DNA of 64,000 nt, from the NCBI GenBank assembly GCA_020401865.1, contig JADCAS010000007.1:97925-161924 (forward strand). The letters are read 5' to 3'. Source of the stretch: Phenylobacterium sp. (GTDB lineage Bacteria > Pseudomonadota > Alphaproteobacteria > Caulobacterales > Caulobacteraceae). A program made the translations under genes and the position numbers. The notes beneath the pieces are model-generated. The model had not been told where the DNA came from, made no database searches, and worked only from the letters and a program-made list of their open reading frames with translations. The first letter of the stretch is position 1, and every line of letters starts with the position of its first letter. Below are positions 38,716-48,015 of the stretch, piece by piece.

Positions 38716-41319
38716 TCAGGCCCCCCGGGGATCGGCGTCCGCTGGGGTCTGAAGTCGGACGCCCGACCATCGGTTGAGGGTGGCGAAGAGTCGGGCGGGA
38801 ACGATGGGCTTGCCCACATGGTCATTCATGCCGGCCTGCTGGGCCTCATCGACGTGCTCGGCCAGCACATTCGCCGATAGGGCGATGATCGGGGTCGCAG
38901 CGTTTTCCTTCGAGAGTTGGCGGATTGCGCGCGCGGCGGCGAAGCCATCCATCCCCGGCATCTGCAGATCCATGAGAATGATGTCGTAGGGCTGGCGCAT
39001 CGCCATGGCGATCGCCTCAGGACCACTTGCGGCCTCCTCCATCCCGTGCTGGCCAGCCGCGAGCAGCAGGGCCCGGAGCAGTTCCCGGTTGGCTTCCAGG
39101 TCATCGACCACCAGGATCCTGGACATCTCATCCGCCATCGCGACCGCCGTCGTTGACGCTTCCGGATCCATGGCCGCGTCAACCGCAGCGTCAGCGGGCG
39201 GCGCCAGGATCGTGAAGGTAAAGGTCGAGCCCGCCCCGGGAGCCGAGATGACCTCAATGCCGCCCCCCATCAACTCGGTCAGCTGGCGGCAGATGGAAAG
39301 GCCGAGCCCCGTACCGCCGTACCGGCGGCTGATGGACCCGTCCGCCTGGGTGAATCTCTGGAAGAGACGTCCTGCCGCGTCAGGATGAATCCCGACTCCC
39401 GAATCGCTGACCGCGACCTCCAGCTTCCGCTGAACCTGGTCATACCGGGCCTGGATCCGTATGACGCCCTTCTCGGTGAACTTGATGGCGTTGCTGAGCA
39501 GATTGGCGAGCACCTGCTGCAGGCGCGCCCGATCGGCCATGAGATGCTGCGGCGCATCCTCGGCGACCTCGATCTCTAAACGGAGGCCCCTCGCCTCGAC
39601 CTGGGCCGAGAAAAGGCCGGCGACGTCCTCCAGGAAGCCGCGCAGGGGAAAGGGCGCCGGGTCCAGTTCGAGCTGTCCGGCTTCGAGCTTCGAGAAGTCG
39701 AGGATGTCATTCACAACGGTCAGGAGAGCCTCGCCGCTGGCGATGACCTTCCGGATGTAATGGTGCGCCTGCGCCGGCAGGTCCGGCGTCTCCGAAAGCA
39801 GGGTGGAGAAGCCGATCACCCCGGTCAGGGGTGTACGCACCTCGTGGCTCATGTTGGCCAGGAACTCGCTCTTGGCCTGGGCCGCCGCCTCGGCCCGGGC
39901 CTTGGCAAGACGCAGGTCGGCTTCCAGTTCCCGACGCCGGGTGACGTCCCGGAAGTTGAAGACGGCGGAGCGGGTCAAGGCTCTTGGATCCCGTACGGAA
40001 CTTGCCAGACCCTCCATCCAGACCTCCCGGCCCGCGGCGCCGCGGGTCCGGAACCGGAACTCTCCGGTCACTTCCCCATCAGGCGCCTTATCGCCGAAGA
40101 CCTGGTGCAGCAGCTGCTGCGCCGCCCCCACATCCGCAGGTTCAACAAAACTCGAGAGGCGGTGGCCCAGAAGGTCTTCGGGTTCGAAACCCAGCGCCTG
40201 AACGGAGGGCGAGGCGTAAAGGATCCTGCCACCCTCGGTGATCCACAGGATCATATCGGTCACATGGTCGGTCAGCATACGGATGCGGGCTTCGCTCTCC
40301 ATGAGCGCCTCTTCCCGCAAGCGGGCCTCCGTGATGTCCATGGAGACGCCCAGGATCGCAGTCACCTGCCCCGTCGGTGAAACATCCGGGCTGGTCTGGC
40401 AGAGGATGATGCGTTCCCGGCCGTCGCGTCTCCGGAAGCGGGCTTCAGCGCGGTTGGGCTTGCATGTCCGAACAGTCTCATGGATCAGGCGGGTCAGCTT
40501 CTCGCGATCGGATTCATTGTAAAGGTTGAACAGATCCTGGACGCTGGGCTTCCCGACCCCGTGATCAAAGCCGTGGATCGCGTACATGCCGTCGGAAAAG
40601 TCTGCAGTCGCCAGATTGTCGCTGAGCCGGAAATGACCGGTGCCGGCGAGCTGCTCGGCAAGAAGGGCGATCTTGTGCGCTTCGCGTGCGCGGAGCGCAT
40701 TGGCTCTGATCTCCGAGTTCACCCGGTTCCAGCCGGTGCGCCGACGAATGATGGCCGCCCGGACGATCAGGACGATCAGAATGATCAGGACAAGAGTCCC
40801 GAGGTTGGTCACCATCAGGTCCGTTTGGCCCCCCTGGGCGTTCTTGATCGCCTTGCTCAACTCGAAGGCGCTCGCGGACAGGGTCGGTGGGATCACATTG
40901 ATCCAGAAACGTACCGGCGGCAGGGTCTCAACCACCAGTTTCAGGGCCAACATGAAGGCAATAGTCGCCATTCCCAGGGTCTGAGCAGGTCCGTCAAAGC
41001 CCATCAGCAGGCGCAGGCCGAGCAGGCAGAAGGACGAAACGAGCAGAAACTCGAAAACAGGCTTCGCAACGACCCGCGGACGCCCGGTCAGTGTCCTTGA
41101 GAGGACGCCATCAACGACCAGAAGGAGAACAATCCAGCAGAACCAGACCAGCGCGCCGGCGAGGGTCAAGTAAGGCGAGGCCGCAATCGCGACGACCAGG
41201 GCGAAGGCGAGCTGAATCGCCGCCGTGGGATTTCTGATCCCCACTCGATCCATGAAGGTGGAGCCGAGGGACCGTGGAGCCGGCGGGGACGGTTTCAGGT
41301 CATCACTCTGGATCGACAT
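38716..41319 (-). CDS. Hybrid sensor histidine kinase, copy 2
   Basis: 867 aa from the ATG at 41319; the frame runs on to 41601 but the extension is not membrane-like. Layout mirrors copy 1: hydrophobic N-terminus (about 30-190, five or six segments), two PAS domains, HisKA with His492 in [18 protein letters not shown], HATPase with [14 protein letters not shown], and a receiver with Asp784 in [13 protein letters not shown]. The catalytic and receiver halves are nearly colinear with copy 1, whereas the membrane regions differ. It is likely a gene duplicate with an altered input. Confidence 0.95.
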   Translation of the reverse strand: MSIQSDDLKPSPPAPRSLGSTFMDRVGIRNPTAAIQLAFALVVAIAASPYLTLAGALVWFCWIVLLLVVDGVLSRTLTGRPRVVAKPVFEFLLVSSFCLLGLRLLMGFDGPAQTLGMATIAFMLALKLVVETLPPVRFWINVIPPTLSASAFELSKAIKNAQGGQTDLMVTNLGTLVLIILIVLIVRAAIIRRRTGWNRVNSEIRANALRAREAHKIALLAEQLAGTGHFRLSDNLATADFSDGMYAIHGFDHGVGKPSVQDLFNLYNESDREKLTRLIHETVRTCKPNRAEARFRRRDGRERIILCQTSPDVSPTGQVTAILGVSMDITEARLREEALMESEARIRMLTDHVTDMILWITEGGRILYASPSVQALGFEPEDLLGHRLSSFVEPADVGAAQQLLHQVFGDKAPDGEVTGEFRFRTRGAAGREVWMEGLASSVRDPRALTRSAVFNFRDVTRRRELEADLRLAKARAEAAAQAKSEFLANMSHEVRTPLTGVIGFSTLLSETPDLPAQAHHYIRKVIASGEALLTVVNDILDFSKLEAGQLELDPAPFPLRGFLEDVAGLFSAQVEARGLRLEIEVAEDAPQHLMADRARLQQVLANLLSNAIKFTEKGVIRIQARYDQVQRKLEVAVSDSGVGIHPDAAGRLFQRFTQADGSISRRYGGTGLGLSICRQLTELMGGGIEVISAPGAGSTFTFTILAPPADAAVDAAMDPEASTTAVAMADEMSRILVVDDLEANRELLRALLLAAGQHGMEEAASGPEAIAMAMRQPYDIILMDLQMPGMDGFAAARAIRQLSKENAATPIIALSANVLAEHVDEAQQAGMNDHVGKPIVPARLFATLNRWSGVRLQTPADADPRGA

Positions 41320-41625
41320 CGTGTGTCCGGCGCCCGCTGAACTTGGATCGATCCGGCGTAGTTTATGGCGATTAAGGAACTCTTGCACTTCCCGCGACGC
41401 AAGGCGCCCGGTCACCGCCCGGCTGAGCCCCTTTTCCGGTGGATCGGCTCCGCCGCCCACCTCTCTTGACCCACCAGCAGGGCCGGCGCAGCCTTGGCGG
41501 TGCAGGGCGGAACTGGAGGTCTGAGGTGGTCGCAAGCAAGAAGAGCGGGCAGGATCGCAGCGGGCGACGCCGCCGGTCTCATCTCTCCCCGGGCGCCCCA
41601 TTCCGTCGCAAACTTATCCGCCGCC
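41320..41625. other. Intergenic region between divergent kinase copy 2 and yedK-like gene
   Basis: 306 bases with no coding signal that I trust. It must hold the promoters of both divergent genes. I see no clear hairpin, repeat or RNA element. Confidence 0.6.
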
Positions 41626-42288
41626 GTGTGTAACGAGTATCAGCTTCGCGCCCGGCGCGCTGACTATGACGCCGCCTTCCGGGCGGTCGGCGCGGATGTT
41701 CTATGGCTCGACCCCGAGCCTAACCGGCCTCTCGACGGCGCCTTCCGGCCGACGGACCGGGCGCCCATTCTGCGCCGCTCCCCTGAGGGCCGGATTGAAG
41801 GACTTGAGGCGCGCTGGTGGCTGGTGCCTGGTTTCTACAGGGGTCCCCTGTCCGACTGGAAGGCCATGTGCACCAACGCCCGCATCGAGACCGCGGCGAC
41901 GACGGCTTCCTTCCGGGACGCCGTGCGCACCGGTCGCTGCCTCGCCCCCGTGACCGCCGTCTTCGAGTACGATGCGCCGCCCGGGTGGCGGAAGGGGCAG
42001 CCCAAGCGGCGCTGGGAGGTCTCCTGGCCTGCGGACGATGCATCCGGTCCGGTCCGCTTCATGGCCGGCCTGTGCGCCCGGTCCCGGCCCGCGGACCTGC
42101 CGGAAGGACTGGACAGCTTTGCCGTGATTACGCGCCCTGCAGGCGCGGACATGTCCAGAATCCATGACCGACAGCCAGTCATCCTGACCCTCGCCGAAGG
42201 TCTCGCCTGGCTCGACCGGGGTGGGCTGGACGCCCTTCCCGGACCAGGGCCCGGAGGTTCGCTGACCCTCCGGGAAGCGCCCCGCTAG
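41626..42288 (+). CDS. SOS response-associated peptidase family (YedK/HMCES) abasic-site crosslinker
   Basis: 220 aa from a GTG at 41626, so that the catalytic Cys is residue 2 after Met processing, as the family requires (VCNEYQL). YedK/HMCES proteins form a covalent thiazolidine link to abasic sites in single-stranded DNA. Further family residues are present: the Asn and Glu in CTNARIETAA, the RCLAPVTAVFEYD strand with Glu, and the His in DMSRIHDRQPVIL. It lies alone beside the kinase genes, and its stop overlaps that of ilvB by 3 bases in opposite orientation. Confidence 0.92.
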   Translation: MCNEYQLRARRADYDAAFRAVGADVLWLDPEPNRPLDGAFRPTDRAPILRRSPEGRIEGLEARWWLVPGFYRGPLSDWKAMCTNARIETAATTASFRDAVRTGRCLAPVTAVFEYDAPPGWRKGQPKRRWEVSWPADDASGPVRFMAGLCARSRPADLPEGLDSFAVITRPAGADMSRIHDRQPVILTLAEGLAWLDRGGLDALPGPGPGGSLTLREAPR

Positions 42289-44081
42289 ACCAGCCGCTTA
42301 CCCGCGTCGTCGATGATCGAGCCCAGGTCGCGGGTCTCTTCGGCCAGGATCATGTCATTGTGCGCCTTGCCCGAGGGGATCATCGGGAAGCAGTTCTCTT
42401 CTTTGGTGACACAGCAGTCGAAGATGACCGGGCCCGGATAGTCGATCATCTGACGGATGGCGTCGTCCAGCTCCGCAGGGGTGCGGGCCCGCAGGCCGAG
42501 GCAGCCAAAGGCCTCGGCCATCTTTACGAAGTCGGGCAGGCTGGCCGAGTACGAGTGGGAGTACCGCTCGCCATGCAACAGCTGCTGCCACTGGCGCACC
42601 ATGCCCATCCACTCGTTGTTCAGGATGAAGATCTTGATCGGCAGGCCGTACTGGATGGCCGTGGACATCTCCTGCATAGTCATCTGCACGCTGGCGTCGC
42701 CGCCGATGTCGATGACCAGGCTCTCCGGATGGGCCAGCTGCACGCCCACGGCGGCGGGCAGGCCATAACCCATGGTGCCAAGCCCCCCGGAGGTCATCCA
42801 CCGGTTCGGCTCCTCGAAGTGGAAGAACTGCGCCGCCCACATCTGGTGCTGGCCCACCTCGGTGGTGATGTAGACGTCCTTGTCGCGGGTCAGGGCGTAC
42901 AGCCGCTCGATGGCGTACTGCGGCTTGATGCTGTCGGCCGAGGGCGCATAGCGGAAGGACTTCCGCGCCCGCCAGGCCTCGATCTGTCGCCACCATTCCG
43001 CCAGGGCGTCGGCGTCGCAGGACAGGCTGCGGGCCTTCCAGACGGCGATCATGTCCTCCAGCACGCTGGCGGCGTCGCCGACAATGCCGATGTCCGCCCG
43101 GACGTTCTTCGAGATCGAGGACGGGTCGATGTCGATATGGATCTTGCGCGAGCCCGGGGAGAAGGCGTCGAGCTTGCCGGTGACCCGGTCATCGAACCGC
43201 GCGCCGATGGCCACCATGACGTCGCAGTCGTGCATGGCGTTGTTGGCCTCGAAGCTGCCGTGCATGCCCAGCATGCCCAGCCACTTGTCGTCCGAGGCCG
43301 GGAAGGCGCCCAGGCCCATCAGGGTCGAGGTCACGGGCGCGCCGGTCAGGGCGGCGAACTCCCGCAGCAGGGCGGCGGCCCGGGGGCCGGCGTTGATCAC
43401 GCCGCCGCCGGTGTAGAGAATGGGCCGGCGGGCGCCGGCGATCATCAGGGCGGCTTCGGCGATGCGCGCCGGATCGCCCTGGGTGCGCGGTCGGTAACTG
43501 TGTGCATGCACAACCTCACCCGGCCCCTGGTAGGCGGCCCTTCCGAACTGGACGTCCTTGGGGATGTCGATGACCACCGGCCCTGGCCGACCGGAGGTGG
43601 CGATGTGGAAGGCCTCGTGCATGACCCGCGGCAGGTCTGCAGGATCCTTCACCAGGTAGTTGTGCTTGGTGATCGAGCGGGTGATCCCGATCGTGTCGCA
43701 CTCCTGGAAGGCGTCGGTGCCGATCAGGTGGGTGGCGACCTGGCCTGTGATGACCACCAGGGGGATGGAGTCCATCAGGGCGTCGACGATGCCGGTCACG
43801 GCGTTGGTGGCGCCGGGCCCGGAGGTCACCAGGACGACGCCGGGCTTTCCGGTCGACCGGGCATAGCCCTCGGCGGCGTGGGTCGCGCCCTGTTCGTGAC
43901 GGACCAGGACGTGCTGGAGGCGCGGCTCATTGAACAGGGCGTCGTAGATCGGCAGGACGGCGCCGCCGGGATAGCCGAAGAGCACCTCGACCCCCTGGTC
44001 CACAAGGGCGCGCACGACGATCTCGGCGCCCGTGAGGGTCTCTGTGTCGACGGCGGTCTGGGTCAGGGTCTGAGCGGTCAT
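42285..44081 (-). CDS. ilvB: Acetolactate synthase large (catalytic) subunit
   Basis: 598 aa from the ATG at 44081. A thiamine diphosphate enzyme forming acetolactate and acetohydroxybutyrate, the first common step of branched-chain amino acid synthesis. Seen: GYPGGAVLPIYDAL, the ThDP-activating Glu in RHEQGATHAAEGYAR, the FAD-domain region, and the C-terminal ThDP motif GDASVQMTMQEMSTA with ILNNEWMGMVRQWQ. The leader upstream carries an attenuator. Its regulatory partner ilvN is 8 kb downstream, separated by the kinase block. Confidence 0.97.
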   Translation of the reverse strand: MTAQTLTQTAVDTETLTGAEIVVRALVDQGVEVLFGYPGGAVLPIYDALFNEPRLQHVLVRHEQGATHAAEGYARSTGKPGVVLVTSGPGATNAVTGIVDALMDSIPLVVITGQVATHLIGTDAFQECDTIGITRSITKHNYLVKDPADLPRVMHEAFHIATSGRPGPVVIDIPKDVQFGRAAYQGPGEVVHAHSYRPRTQGDPARIAEAALMIAGARRPILYTGGGVINAGPRAAALLREFAALTGAPVTSTLMGLGAFPASDDKWLGMLGMHGSFEANNAMHDCDVMVAIGARFDDRVTGKLDAFSPGSRKIHIDIDPSSISKNVRADIGIVGDAASVLEDMIAVWKARSLSCDADALAEWWRQIEAWRARKSFRYAPSADSIKPQYAIERLYALTRDKDVYITTEVGQHQMWAAQFFHFEEPNRWMTSGGLGTMGYGLPAAVGVQLAHPESLVIDIGGDASVQMTMQEMSTAIQYGLPIKIFILNNEWMGMVRQWQQLLHGERYSHSYSASLPDFVKMAEAFGCLGLRARTPAELDDAIRQMIDYPGPVIFDCCVTKEENCFPMIPSGKAHNDMILAEETRDLGSIIDDAGKRLV

Positions 44082-44114
44082 GGGGTCAGGATCCGAAGGC
44101 TCTTCGTGGGCAAC

Positions 44115-44176
44115 AAAAAAGGCCCTCAAGGGGCCCGGGCGTATGCGACCAGTCGCGGCTGACGGGGTCAGTCCGC
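44115..44176 (-). promoter_or_regulatory. Transcription attenuator of ilvB (pause hairpin and terminator)
   Basis: In the minus-strand leader a hairpin GCGG(A)CTGAC/GTCAGCCGC (44176-44155) overlaps the leader-peptide stop. Further on, GGCCC/GGGCC (44135-44131 with 44125-44121) is followed by TTTTTT (44120-44115), a classic intrinsic terminator placed before the ilvB start. The layout is that of a ribosome-dependent attenuator. I did not fold the antiterminator. Confidence 0.8.
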
Positions 44177-44212
44177 GGCGGGCCGCCTAGTGAGTACGAG
44201 ATTGCGACGCAT
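44168..44212 (-). CDS. ilvB leader peptide
   Basis: 14 codons from the ATG at 44212, with GGAGAC upstream, encoding MRRNLVLTRRPAAD and a TGA. The run LVLT holds Leu, Val and Thr codons, the usual amino-acid sensing codons of a branched-chain attenuator. It ends inside the pause hairpin. A candidate -35 TTGACG is at 44269-44264 overlapping the miaA 3' end, without a convincing -10. Confidence 0.75.
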   Translation of the reverse strand: MRRNLVLTRRPAAD

Positions 44213-44257
44213 GGGTCGTCTCCGAAATCAGGTATCGTCGCTATTGCCATGCCCCTT

Positions 44258-45187
44258 TCAGGCCGTCAAGTCAGGGTTCAGGGCAAGAAATGACCTCCAC
44301 TGGTCTTCCGGGTCGATATCGGTGATCGCCGGCCAGCTGGCCATTCGCCCTCTCAGCCAGACCTCCTGTCGCTTGACATAGTTGCGGGTCTCCCTCTGGC
44401 CGTCGGCGATGGCCGCCTCCAGCGCCAGAGCCCCGTCAAGGAAGGCGATCAGCGGACGCACCCCCACCGCCTTGCAGGCGGGCAGGGCGGGGTCGAGCCG
44501 CCGCGCGGCCAAGGCCTGCACCTCGTCAAGTGCGCCGCTGGCGACCATGGCGGCGAACCGGTCATCGCCGCGTCGATACAGGATCCCGCGGGGAGGCATG
44601 AGCCGCACGCCCCGCCAGCTGTCCGGCGCCAGGCCCGCGACCGGCTCGGCCTGCCAGTCGCTGAGGGCCCGACCCGAGGCGGCGAACACCTCCCAGGCCC
44701 GGCAGAGGCGCTGCCGGTCCCCCGGCAGGATCCGCGCCGCGGCGGCGGGATCGACCCCGGCCAACCGCTCCCGGAAGGCCGCCTCGCCCAGGGCGGCGTA
44801 GTCGTCTCCCGTCCGGGCCCGGACAGTGGCTGGAACGGCGGGAATGTCCGCCAGCCCGTTCACCAGGGCCTCGAAGTACAGGCCCGTCCCGCCGGCGACG
44901 ATCACGTCGGTCCCCCGGGCGGCGAGGTCGTCGATCACCGCCCGCGCGGCGGCGACCCAGAGCCCCGTGGACCAGGCCTCGCCGGCGTCCACTGTCCCGA
45001 CCAGGTGATGCGGCGCCGCCGCCAGGTCGGCCGCATCCGGCGCCGCGGTCAGGACCGGCAGGCCGCGGTAGACCTGCAGGGCGTCCGCCCCGACGATCTC
45101 GCCGCCCGTCAGCCGGGCCAGTCGCAGGGCCAGGGCGGACTTGCCGCTTGCCGTGGGGCCGGCGATGAGCCAGATGCGGGACGTCAT
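44258..45187 (-). CDS. miaA: tRNA dimethylallyltransferase
   Basis: 309 aa from the ATG at 45187. MiaA prenylates A37 of tRNAs reading UNN codons. Walker A GPTASGKS (about 10-17), GGTGLYFEALVNGLADIP, and the C-terminal KRQEVWLRGR are family hallmarks. The longer frame to 45589 is a shadow of serB. Its ATG and that of serB overlap head to head, so no intergenic space exists. ilvB lies downstream after the leader region. Confidence 0.95.
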   Translation of the reverse strand: MTSRIWLIAGPTASGKSALALRLARLTGGEIVGADALQVYRGLPVLTAAPDAADLAAAPHHLVGTVDAGEAWSTGLWVAAARAVIDDLAARGTDVIVAGGTGLYFEALVNGLADIPAVPATVRARTGDDYAALGEAAFRERLAGVDPAAAARILPGDRQRLCRAWEVFAASGRALSDWQAEPVAGLAPDSWRGVRLMPPRGILYRRGDDRFAAMVASGALDEVQALAARRLDPALPACKAVGVRPLIAFLDGALALEAAIADGQRETRNYVKRQEVWLRGRMASWPAITDIDPEDQWRSFLALNPDLTA

Positions 45188-46079
45188 GCAGATCGCGCTT
45201 ACCCTTGTCGGCCAGGACCCGGCTGCGGCGGACGCCGCCGCGGGTCGGATCTCCGAAGCGCTCGCAGCCCGGGGGCGCACCGTCAAGCCGGCGCCCGCGC
45301 CCGGCCCGGCGGCGCGTGAACTCCGCCTCGAGCCCGCAGACCTCCAGGACCTGCGCCGCGCCGCCCTGGAGGCGGCTTCCGGCCTGCCCGTGGACCTCTG
45401 CGTCCAGCCCGAGGAGGGACGTCGCAAGCGTCTCCTCCTGGCCGACATGGACAGCACCATCATTGCCTGCGAATGCCTGGACGAGCTGGCCGACTTCGCC
45501 GGCCGCAAGGCGGAGGTGGCCGCCATCACCGAGCGGGCCATGCGGGGTGAACTGGAGTTCGAGGGCGCCCTCCGCGAACGGGTGGCCATGCTGGCGGGCC
45601 TTCCGGAGTCCCAGCTCGAGCGCGCCTACGCCGAGCGGGTCCGCCTCAATCCTGGCGCCCGGACCTTCGTGCGCACCCTTGCCGCTTCAGGCGCCCACTG
45701 CGTCCTGGTGTCCGGCGGCTTTGATTTCTTTACCCGCCGGGTCGCCATCCAGGCCGGGTTCCACGAGGACCGGGCCAACCGGTTCGTCGTTGAAGACGGT
45801 CATCTCACCGGCGCCGTGGAGGACCCCATCCTGGGTCGTGAGGCCAAACTCGCCACCCTCGTCTCGGAGGCCGATCGGCTGGGCGTCGACCTCTCCCAGA
45901 CCGCCGCCATCGGCGACGGCGCCAACGACCTGGCCATGATCGAAGCCGCGGGCCTCGGCCTGGCCTATCGCGCAAAGCCCGTGGTCGCCGCCCAGGCGGA
46001 CGCCCAGATCGACCATGCCGACCTCACCGCCGCTCTCTATTTCATGGGCTTTTCCGAGGCGGAGTTCGTCCGGGACTGA
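45186..46079 (+). CDS. serB: Phosphoserine phosphatase
   Basis: 297 aa from the ATG at 45186; ATGs at 45174 and 45165 are in frame too. It makes serine from phosphoserine. A short N-terminal ACT-like segment (about 1-90) precedes the HAD phosphatase with the DxDxT motif in LLADMDSTIIACECLDELA, motif II in CVLVSGGFDFFT, and motif III/IV in AIGDGANDLAMIEAAGLGLA. The start codon overlaps that of miaA on the opposite strand. Confidence 0.95.
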   Translation: MQIALTLVGQDPAAADAAAGRISEALAARGRTVKPAPAPGPAARELRLEPADLQDLRRAALEAASGLPVDLCVQPEEGRRKRLLLADMDSTIIACECLDELADFAGRKAEVAAITERAMRGELEFEGALRERVAMLAGLPESQLERAYAERVRLNPGARTFVRTLAASGAHCVLVSGGFDFFTRRVAIQAGFHEDRANRFVVEDGHLTGAVEDPILGREAKLATLVSEADRLGVDLSQTAAIGDGANDLAMIEAAGLGLAYRAKPVVAAQADAQIDHADLTAALYFMGFSEAEFVRD

Positions 46080-46083
46080 GGTC

Positions 46084-46755
46084 TCAGGTCTGAAGGCTGC
46101 GCCGGATCAGGTCGGCGGCAACGTGCAGGTCGTCGATGATGCGGGCGCATAGGGCCTCCATCTCGGCGGTCGGCGCCAGCAGGTCCGGGACCATGACCGT
46201 CATCATGCCCGCAGAGGCCGCGGACCGGACCCCGTTGTGGCTGTCCTCAAGGGCCAGGCAGTCCGCCGGAGATATCTGGAGGCGGCCCGCCGCGACGAGG
46301 AAGGGATCGGGGTGCGGCTTGCCCCGCGGATAGTCCCCCTTCGCCGATACCGCATGAAACCGCCCCTCCAGGCCATGCCGCCCCAGGTTGAAGGCTACGT
46401 CCTCATGCCGGGAGGAGGTGGCGATGGCCCGGGGGAGGGCGAGATCGTCCAGCAGGTCCAGGATCTCCCGCACCCCCGCCTTCAGGAAGTCCTGCCCCCG
46501 GGCGAGGGCGTGAAAGTGTTCCGCCGAGGCGTCCCACAGGCCGTCGACGTCGAAGTCCTCGCCGTAGTGGTCCATGAGCAGGCGACGGCTGGCCTCGCCC
46601 GGCAAGCCGATCAGGCTGTGGAAGACCGGCTCGGGCATGTCATGGCCCATTCCCCCTGCCGCAGCGGCCAGGGCGTCGCGGTAGAGGGACTCGGTATCGA
46701 ACAAGAGCCCGTCCATGTCGAAGATGACGGCGCGGGGCGGGCGGGGCAGGGCCAT
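46084..46755 (-). CDS. HAD-family phosphatase (beta-phosphoglucomutase-like)
   Basis: 223 aa. HAD hydrolase with motif I VIFDMDGLLFDTESLYRDAL, motif II ATSS, motif III KPHPDPF and motif IV LALEDSHNGVRSAASAG. The helical cap is inserted after motif I, as in beta-phosphoglucomutase and the 2-deoxyglucose-6-phosphatase type. Substrate unknown. It converges with serB and is divergent from the Mrp-type gene. Confidence 0.9.
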   Translation of the reverse strand: MALPRPPRAVIFDMDGLLFDTESLYRDALAAAAGGMGHDMPEPVFHSLIGLPGEASRRLLMDHYGEDFDVDGLWDASAEHFHALARGQDFLKAGVREILDLLDDLALPRAIATSSRHEDVAFNLGRHGLEGRFHAVSAKGDYPRGKPHPDPFLVAAGRLQISPADCLALEDSHNGVRSAASAGMMTVMVPDLLAPTAEMEALCARIIDDLHVAADLIRRSLQT

Positions 46756-46859
46756 GGCGGCTTTATCGATCCTCGTCCTCCTTCCAGCAAGGGTCCTCGC
46801 CCCTTGTCATCCTCGCCCGGTGACCGGATATGGAGACCACACGCCAGGAGGCCCCCCCG

Positions 46860-47993
46860 ATGACCGCTGACGCCCCCATCGACCGCGCCGCCCTCCTCGC
46901 CGCCCTCGACGGGATCCTGGACCCGAAGTCGGGCAAGGGCCTGAATGCGGCCGGCCTCGTGCGCGGCCTGATCCTGGCGCCAGGCCGGGCGGGCTTCATG
47001 CTCGAGGTCCCCGCCGGCGAAGTGGAACTTTACCAGCCGGTGCGTGACCAGGCCGAAGCCCTGATCGCGGGCCTGCCGGGCGTGGTCCGCGCCCAGGTCG
47101 TCCTGACCGCCGAGGCGCCGGCCGGCCGGCCCTCGGCGACCGTCACGCCGGTCCGCGCCGCGCCCCAGCGCCGCACCGCCGCGCGGGTCTCGGAGGATCC
47201 CGCGGCCCGGCCCGCCCCCTCCGGCGAGGCGGTTCGGCCGGATCATGTGCGCCGGGTCATCGCGGTGGCCAGCGGCAAGGGCGGGGTCGGCAAGTCCACC
47301 ATCTCCGTCAACCTCGCTGCGGCTCTCGCCGCGCGGGGTCTCTCGGTCGGCCTGCTGGACGCGGACGTCTACGGCCCGTCGGCGCCCAGAATGATGGGGC
47401 TGGACTCCCGTCCCGCCTTCAACGCCGACAAGAAGCTCGTTCCCCTCGAGGCCTGGGGCGTGAAGGTCATGTCCATCGGTTTCCTGGTGGACGAGGGCTC
47501 GCCCATGATCTGGCGCGGCCCGATGGCCTCGTCCGCCGCCCGCCAGATGGTGCAGGACGTCCTGTGGGGAACCGCCGAGGCCCCCCTGGACGTTCTTGTC
47601 GTCGACCTTCCGCCCGGTACGGGCGACATCCAGCTGACCCTCGTCCAGAAGCTGAAGATCGACGGGGTCCTCATCGTCTCCACCCCTCAGGAGATCGCTC
47701 TCATTGACGCCCGCCGGGCGGCGGCGATGTTCCGCAAGACAGAGACTCCCTTGCTGGGCGTGGTCGAAAACATGGCCTGGTTCGAGGAGCCGTCCACCGG
47801 GGCCCGGATTCCGATTTTCGGCGAGGGCGGAGCCCGGGCCGAGGCCGTTCGCCTGGGCATCCCCCTGCTGGCCGAGATTCCCCTCGAGACGCCCCTGCGC
47901 GCCGCCTGCGACGAGGGCCGGCCCGGCGTGCTCTCACACCCTCAGAGTGCGTCCTCCCGGGCCTTTGCCAGCCTCGCGGCGGCGGTGGCCTGA
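46860..47993 (+). CDS. Mrp/ApbC-type P-loop ATPase (iron-sulfur carrier family)
   Basis: 377 aa from the ATG at 46860 after GGAGG. An N-terminal MIP18/DUF59-like domain (about 10-85) is followed by a linker and a Mrp NTPase with the deviant Walker A GKGGVGKS (about 139-146), the Mrp GVVENMAWFEEP and FGEGGARAEAVR. Mrp proteins ferry [4Fe-4S] clusters, but the CPxC pair that normally follows NMxxF is missing here (EEPSTGARIP). The ATPase class is certain; cluster carriage is not. Confidence 0.9.
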   Translation: MTADAPIDRAALLAALDGILDPKSGKGLNAAGLVRGLILAPGRAGFMLEVPAGEVELYQPVRDQAEALIAGLPGVVRAQVVLTAEAPAGRPSATVTPVRAAPQRRTAARVSEDPAARPAPSGEAVRPDHVRRVIAVASGKGGVGKSTISVNLAAALAARGLSVGLLDADVYGPSAPRMMGLDSRPAFNADKKLVPLEAWGVKVMSIGFLVDEGSPMIWRGPMASSAARQMVQDVLWGTAEAPLDVLVVDLPPGTGDIQLTLVQKLKIDGVLIVSTPQEIALIDARRAAAMFRKTETPLLGVVENMAWFEEPSTGARIPIFGEGGARAEAVRLGIPLLAEIPLETPLRAACDEGRPGVLSHPQSASSRAFASLAAAVA

Positions 47994-48015
47994 GATGGAC
48001 CCCGGACGCCTGGCG

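Noticed and set aside
42360..44162. Plus-strand open frame of 600 codons opposite ilvB
   Set aside because: Shadow of ilvB, with no family features.
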